From: Castanea sativa
Lineage: Eukaryota > Streptophyta > Magnoliopsida > Fagales > Fagaceae
Assembly (NCBI RefSeq): GCF_040712315.1
Contig: NC_134015.1
Coordinates: 4,128,445 to 4,192,444 of the forward strand
DNA length: 64,000 nt
Reading direction: 5' to 3'
Shown in pieces: positions 58,181 through 64,000 of the stretch (the stretch's first letter is position 1; each line of letters begins with the position of its first letter). Under the pieces are notes generated by a model. That model saw only the letters and a list, made by a program, of their open reading frames with translations, was not told the origin of the DNA and did not search any database. Made by a program: the position numbers and the translations under genes.

Positions 58181-60580
58181 GGCCAAAAGCTAGGCTTGGC
58201 CCCAGGATTGTCAATGATTTCATTGTATTACAACTTGGCGCATGACCTCTAACCAGAGGTGACATTATCTACAAAAAAATATTATCTAATGAAAACCTAG
58301 ATGGTTTTTATTCGTAATTTATTTTTCTCAAAAAACTTAGAGCAAAAATAATACAATAAAGTTACAGTTATTATAAAAATCTTCTAATTTGTCTTTCACC
58401 TTACACTTTGACCCATCACAATATACAATTTAAATTTTCTGTTTATGGACCGTGTGTGTAGGCTAGTAAGCAAATTTAGGAGTGTTGTGAAGTTTTGTTG
58501 TAATCCTAGAAGGATTCAAACCAATACAATTAACGATAAGTGAAAGTACACTTTTAGTCTTTAAAGTTTGAAATTGTTTTCATTTTGGCTATATATATTT
58601 CAAAATTTTCATTTTAAACCTTCATGTTTGATTCTATATTCATATTAGCCCTGCAACCCAATTTCGTCAGCAATCTGATTATCTATAATATGTTTAATTT
58701 TCTACCCAGAATGATGAAATTTCTATATTCCTCCATATTCTAGGTCTAATATTTTATGAAATAGTTAAATATAGGGCACTTAACAATCAAATTACTTACA
58801 AAAATGAATAGCATGGCCATCATGAAAACATAATCACATATGAACGGTTAAAAATAAAAATAGCTCTAAACTTTAAAGAGTAAAAGTTTCCTTTACTATA
58901 ATCATAATATATAACAGAAAAAATGGAAAAAAAAAATAATAAGAAAGAAGAGATTGACCTGTGATATTATATTATGTAATACACTACTGCCTGCACTGCA
59001 AGTTGGAATGCTGGATGCAATTGAACTATGATGCTGGACCTTTGAAACCAGATTAGAAAAGCAAACACATTAATAAGAAGTCTAGGATCAGCAAACATAT
59101 TTGTTAAAGAAAAAAGAGGACCACGGATACTAAGAGAGAAAGAGACAAACGGGATGGAAATTTTTTTACTGTCCCTATATGTATCTTTCTTCTATGGATC
59201 CTATATAATTATAGAATCTTTGTACTTTGGAAAAGACATATAACCTTTTCGAAAAAATAGTAATTTAATATGGTATCAGAGCAAAATGTCATACTTTGAT
59301 CATTATCTTCTATTTAAATTCCCACATTTTGGACCTTATTTATTAAAAGGTAGCATGATTAAATTTACTATATCTCAATAATTTAAATTTATTTACATTT
59401 ACCATTTTTAGGTCTTGAGTTCCTTACTACTACTATATCATTTTCTAAGAAAACGACGGGAATCGGGTTGAATTGAAGGCTTGGCTAGGATTTTCAATAA
59501 TTTCATTTTGTTATTTACCATAAAAAATTACAAGTCCAACTCCAATAAAAACCATCCAACCAGAGGCTACATATCTACAAAACAATAGTATTATCTAATG
59601 AAAATCTAGATAGTGTTTTGATCGTAATTAACTTCATTAACTTGGAGCAAAACCAATACAATAAAGCTACGATCACAACAATTTCACAACATTTTTCAAT
59701 TTTTTTTGATGAAAAATTTAGAAATATCACCTTGCACTCGGGCCCACCACAATATGATATTTAATTCTTTTTTCATAAACCATGTGTGGGATAGTAAGCA
59801 AATTTAGTGGTGTTGCAAAGTTCTTCTATGGACACAGGTTGACAAAACTTATACATTGATTAATTTATGATGTGATTATATCAGTTACGGATCTATTATT
59901 GAAAATTAGAAGAAAATAAATCAATGACCATTTGCCACGTGTTTAAGTTGTGTCAAAGTATGTAGGTAAATGTAAGGTCTTAGACTCTTTGTTTGTTGTG
60001 ACCTTAGAAGGAATCAAACCAATATAATTAATCATAAGACTACATGCACTTTTGGCCTTTAAAGTTTAGGATGGTTTCCATTTTAGTTCTTTATGTTTAT
60101 AATTTTTTTTTTTTCCATTTTCATATTGATCAAGCATTCCATTACTGTTAGTAAATTACTTGTCCATAATATGTTATTCTACATACACCGACGAAATTCC
60201 TACATTCCATTGTAATTTAGAGTTAGTATTTTATGAAATAGTTAACTATGAATGGCAATTAACAGTCAAATTACTAACATAACTAGCTAGACAGCATGGC
60301 CATTATAAAAAAGTCAAACATGAATTACCAAAATAAAAATATTGATTCGAAAAAAAAAAAAAAAAAAATTCTAAAGACCAAAGTGTACTTTAAAAAAAGG
60401 GGGCTCCAATTGTAGTCTGAAGATGGACCTCCGAAACAAGATTTGGAAAGTAAACCTATTACTGACTTACTGACTTACTGAGATAGTAATGGGCCTTGTC
60501 GGTAATTATAGAAGTTGCAAAAGCATATAGCTAGCCCATTATGTTACCACGCTTGATGATTTCTTTTTCCCCGAAACAGT
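58181..60580. repeat. Large diverged tandem duplication
   Basis: 58180-59075 and 59480-60470 are two copies. Shared marks: GGCTTGG...TCAATGATTTC, TCTAATGAAAACCTAGA, AGCAAAA..AATACAATAAAG, CAAACCAATACAATTAA, TTTTAGTCTTTAAAGTTT and AGCATGGCCATCATGAAAA. The offset grows from about 1,310 to 1,495 bp, so insertions followed. Part also matches 2550-2790. No gene is seen. Confidence 0.7.
59271..59282 (+). other. Orphan Met-tRNA primer binding site
   Basis: TGGTATCAGAGC follows CTATATAATTATAG...-type LTR-like sequence. It is probably the edge of a lost LTR element; no gag or pol follows. Confidence 0.4.
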
Positions 60581-60914
60581 GTGATAACAAGAGTGAGATT
60601 CCAAAAAAAAAAAAAAGTATTTTTGCATCCCAAAAACTACTTTTTTTTATTTTTATTTTACATAACTACTTTCATCTCAAACTCTCTCACAAGACTTAAA
60701 CGAATGTTACCCACTACTACTTTCATATCAAACGCTTCTCATTCATTATCAAAAATAGTGGCATATTTCTTTGACTTTTCAAGAAACGCGTTTACTTATT
60801 TCTTATTGTACCAAAATATATTTGACGGTTCTTTCTCAAAGAAAAATTATTTATCCCATAAAAGAGATCCACCTCAAACTTTATATTTGTCATCGCCAAA
60901 AGTTCGAACCATTT

Positions 60915-61179
60915 GCTTTGATACCAATTGTTGTGTAAACTCTAGCATCAATTAATGTGATTTGAGACAAATTTACATGAACAAATAAAAAATAAAATTC
61001 ATTCATATTAGTCAAAGATATTTAACATTACATAATATCTGTTTAAAATATTGTAAAATGTTGGGTAAGTTACAAGATTTTTGATTGGACAATAATATTT
61101 ACTACTTCAACAATTTAAAGCTTAGCATGTGCGTGTATTGGTCCATTTATGCCACTAAAGCTTCTTGTAAGTTGTAACA
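60915..61179 (-). mobile_element. LTR relic with adjacent PBS
   Basis: Minus strand TGGTATCAAAGC (60926-60915) lies two bases from ...GAGTTTACACAACA. The stretch 60929-61179 begins TGTTGTGT and ends GTTGTAACA (TGTT..AACA), consistent with a ~250-bp LTR. No partner LTR or internal domain was found. Confidence 0.4.
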
Positions 61180-62569
61180 CTGTGTGTGTGAGAGAGAGAG
61201 AGAGAAGATCGTATAGAAATCTATTGCTGAATATTTACTATTTAGTCTAATGACATCACATGGGTGTTACGTCCAAACTGGTAACTATTTGTTTTTTATA
61301 TGACTGGTGGATATATATAGTAATCATAGACCCATTGGTATAGATTGAGTCCAAAAAAAAATCCATTCACTTTGGGGGAAAAAAGATTGAGGTTGATGAC
61401 TTTGACTATTGGTTGATGGAAGTTTTGTTTTGGAATAAAATTGAATGATTCTTCTCTGGAAATTTTGAGCTCTTTTGGGTGTTTGTAGGAGAAGAAGACT
61501 CAAAATTTAAGTTTCGGTAGGGTGGGTGGACATTTAAAAAAAAAAATTTATTTTATATATAGAAAAAATCATTAGAGTTCTTGAACCTTACAGAGCTTTA
61601 TTTTTATATGATAAAGTATTTCTTTTAATCTCACCAAAAGGTTTTGAAAAAATCTCACAATAAAAATTGCCAAAAGAAAAAAAAAAAAAAAATGGAGCTG
61701 CCAGGCAGACAGCTGATTAACACTTTGACAAAAAGATTATCCATTTTTTAGTCTCTTTTTTCTTCCAAATTTTGTTCCAAACTTTTTATTTTTTATTTTT
61801 AAGAGATAAATCTATGGCTTTTTATTATGTTGAACTCTTTTTTTAATTTGGTAGGTTGATTTACCTTTCCAAATTAATGAGAAATGCAAAATTTAAAATT
61901 TATAAATTCTATAATTATCTTGTAAAGTACGTATGATTTCATATAATATAATCATAATAATCTTTCATTTTTATTTATAAGGGGTAATTTTATAGATGTA
62001 AAAAAAAAAAAATTGAAAACAAATTTCACACCTGTTGATGTGATAGATTATTAGTGATACATAAAAAAAAAAATGATGTCAATACTAAGTTTAACTAAAA
62101 ACTAGTAAAAATTTAACAACTTAATTGTTGTGAAAAATATTATGTAATATTTTTTTTTTGGGTATAAATAGCATTCTCATCTATAAGAATCAAGATTTTA
62201 ATTGAGTTTTCATAATCCCAAAATGGGCTAATCCTTTTTGTTCGGCTTGGGAGCCCAAACCTATCTCTTCTATTCCTTCTTGCCCATGTTGAAGAGGATA
62301 ATGGGCTGGTTCCTTTTTATTTTTCTTCATAAAATTATCATTACTTACCACCCAAGAAAAAAAAAAGAGTTTTCCTAATCTTTTTTAAAGGACCAATTAA
62401 AATCATATACGTTGATTCCTTTTTTTATTTTTTCATGAGGAAGTGAAATGAGGAATTCTTCACAAATCTGTCTATATGCATTGATTCCTTTTTTTAAATT
62501 TTTATTTATTTATTTAACACATCAGATAGAATATCCAAATTTCATTCTCCTATTCCAATCTGCTTAAAG
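61180..62569. other. Non-coding stretch
   Basis: Has a short (GA)n run (61188-61205) and a TTTCACACCTGTTGATGTGA...TTGTGAAAAATATT MITE-like segment near 62025-62150. No gene is seen. Confidence 0.45.
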
Positions 62570-62872
62570 TCACTTTAGGACTCGCACATCCGCCATGTTA
62601 ATACATTTGACCCCAAAAGAAAACATTTTTTTAGTTTAAAATTTATTTTACCGATTGCACACTTTGAAAATAATAATAATAATAAAATTCTCTTTTCTTT
62701 TTTATAGTACATTAAAAAAATAATTATGAACTTCAACAAGACTCTACAGTACCTACATATATGTTCTTTCCAAACATATACCTTTTGTAAAGGAAAAACA
62801 TATATTCCCTCATATCATATGTTTTACGAATTGCCTTCACCCCACACCCCCCCCCCCCACACACACACACAC

Positions 62873-62935
<63 letters not shown>

Positions 62936-63600
62936 GTTTTACCTAAATTCTAGAAGTTTTATCAAACTGTGGCAAAAGTAATATCACACAAATGTCTAGT
63001 GCAATAAAATCTGAAGTTTCCTCCATCCACATAACATAGTCATCTACATATCTTGCATATTGAGCTGGTCTATGAGTCTACCTTCACCATGTTTATGATG
63101 TTGATTTGATAGTTATTCTATTCAGACAGTAAAAATCCAATTCCAACATGGCCCCCTGCTTCTATTGGTTTCACCAAAAAGGGTTAAAAACATCTAGTTT
63201 ATATATATATTCCTTGATGAGATGGCAATTAAGTAATTTCTGCTAAAAGTGATAGATTGTGAATTTGAGTTTGATAATTAGCCTTTCCAAACAAAGTTAG
63301 GGTTAAAGTTTAGTTAACTATCATGACTTCTCTTAAACCTCATAAAATTGGATGCAAATATTTTTTTTTAAATCAAAAGAAAGTTATCTTAGAATGTAGC
63401 ATACAATCGCATGACTTTTACAATTAGGTCAAATATGTCATTTCATCTAGCTTTCCTCTTTTTAACAATTCCACATTAGTTAAAGATAGAAGAATTGCAA
63501 ACACTATTCACTTTAATTTGTTAATATATATTAGAAAATTATATATGATTTACATATCACTTCTTTTTCTCTTCCCATTAATGTCTGTTTACTTTTTAAA
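62570..63600. repeat. Duplicated block F, copy 2, with (AC)n(AT)n run
   Basis: Long partner of 31220-31957 and, in part, 42370-42800. A C-run, (AC)n (62858-62875) and (AT)n (62882-62932) interrupt it. Non-coding. Confidence 0.65.
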
Positions 63601-63615
63601 TTGAGGGGCCTTCAT

Positions 63616-64000
<385 letters not shown>

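Noticed and set aside
60581..60955. 124-codon open frame ending at a PBS-like site
   Set aside because: Low-complexity Phe/Ser-rich translation with no gag or pol motif; it may be the interior of a decayed LTR element but cannot be supported as a gene.

Overview
This window is AT-rich plant nuclear DNA, almost certainly from a dicot and probably a woody one. The evidence is spliceosomal introns in small genes, plant-type LINEs with RNase H tails, Copia elements primed by initiator Met-tRNA, a tRNA-derived SINE, Helitrons and many A/T-rich MITEs and microsatellites. I cannot name the species. Coordinates were counted by hand and may be off by a few bases at some element edges.

Only two intact protein-coding genes are visible. 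They are paralogues about 20 kb apart on the + strand (CDS 15595-17741 and 35439-38226). Each encodes a short secreted-peptide precursor: a signal peptide in exon 1, then a proline-rich exon 2 with two related modules. One module ends in PPSHIGNH and the other reads KGPVPPSAPNP. The second module resembles the IDA/IDL and PIP classes of plant signalling peptides, but I cannot assign the family to a described one. Intron position, phase, a probable 5'UTR intron and the CT-rich leader are all shared. Copy 1 carries a perfect 142-bp tandem duplication of its C-terminal module and 3'UTR.

The rest is mobile or duplicated DNA. 1-945: 3' end of a LINE. 2798-4706: terminal-inverted-repeat element. 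About 6010-6320: LINE reverse-transcriptase relic (-). About 8119-14801: nearly full-length but decayed LINE with a solo LTR nested at 8209-9284. 19238-26482: LTR retrotransposon (-) with 5-bp target duplication, gag and an extra plant-transposon-like ORF but no visible pol. 26725-30780 and 43136-47494: two related non-autonomous Helitrons (-); the first has captured pieces of a YJU2/CCDC94 splicing-factor gene and an ECR1/UBA3-like gene. 49464-50569: inverted-repeat element with a CpG-rich minisatellite core. 51223-51387: SINE with a perfect 11-bp target duplication. 52432-57301: Copia element with one continuous gag-pol frame broken by about ten stops.

Between these lie diverged copies of the same unique-looking blocks: 'E' at 18.3, 32.9, 33.2, 40.55 and 57.57 kb; 'F' at 31.2, 42.4 and 62.6 kb; 'G' at 34.1 and 41.2 kb; and the blocks at 2.6, 58.2 and 59.5 kb. 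The locus therefore appears to have grown by repeated local duplication of a unit containing the peptide gene, followed by transposon insertion and decay.
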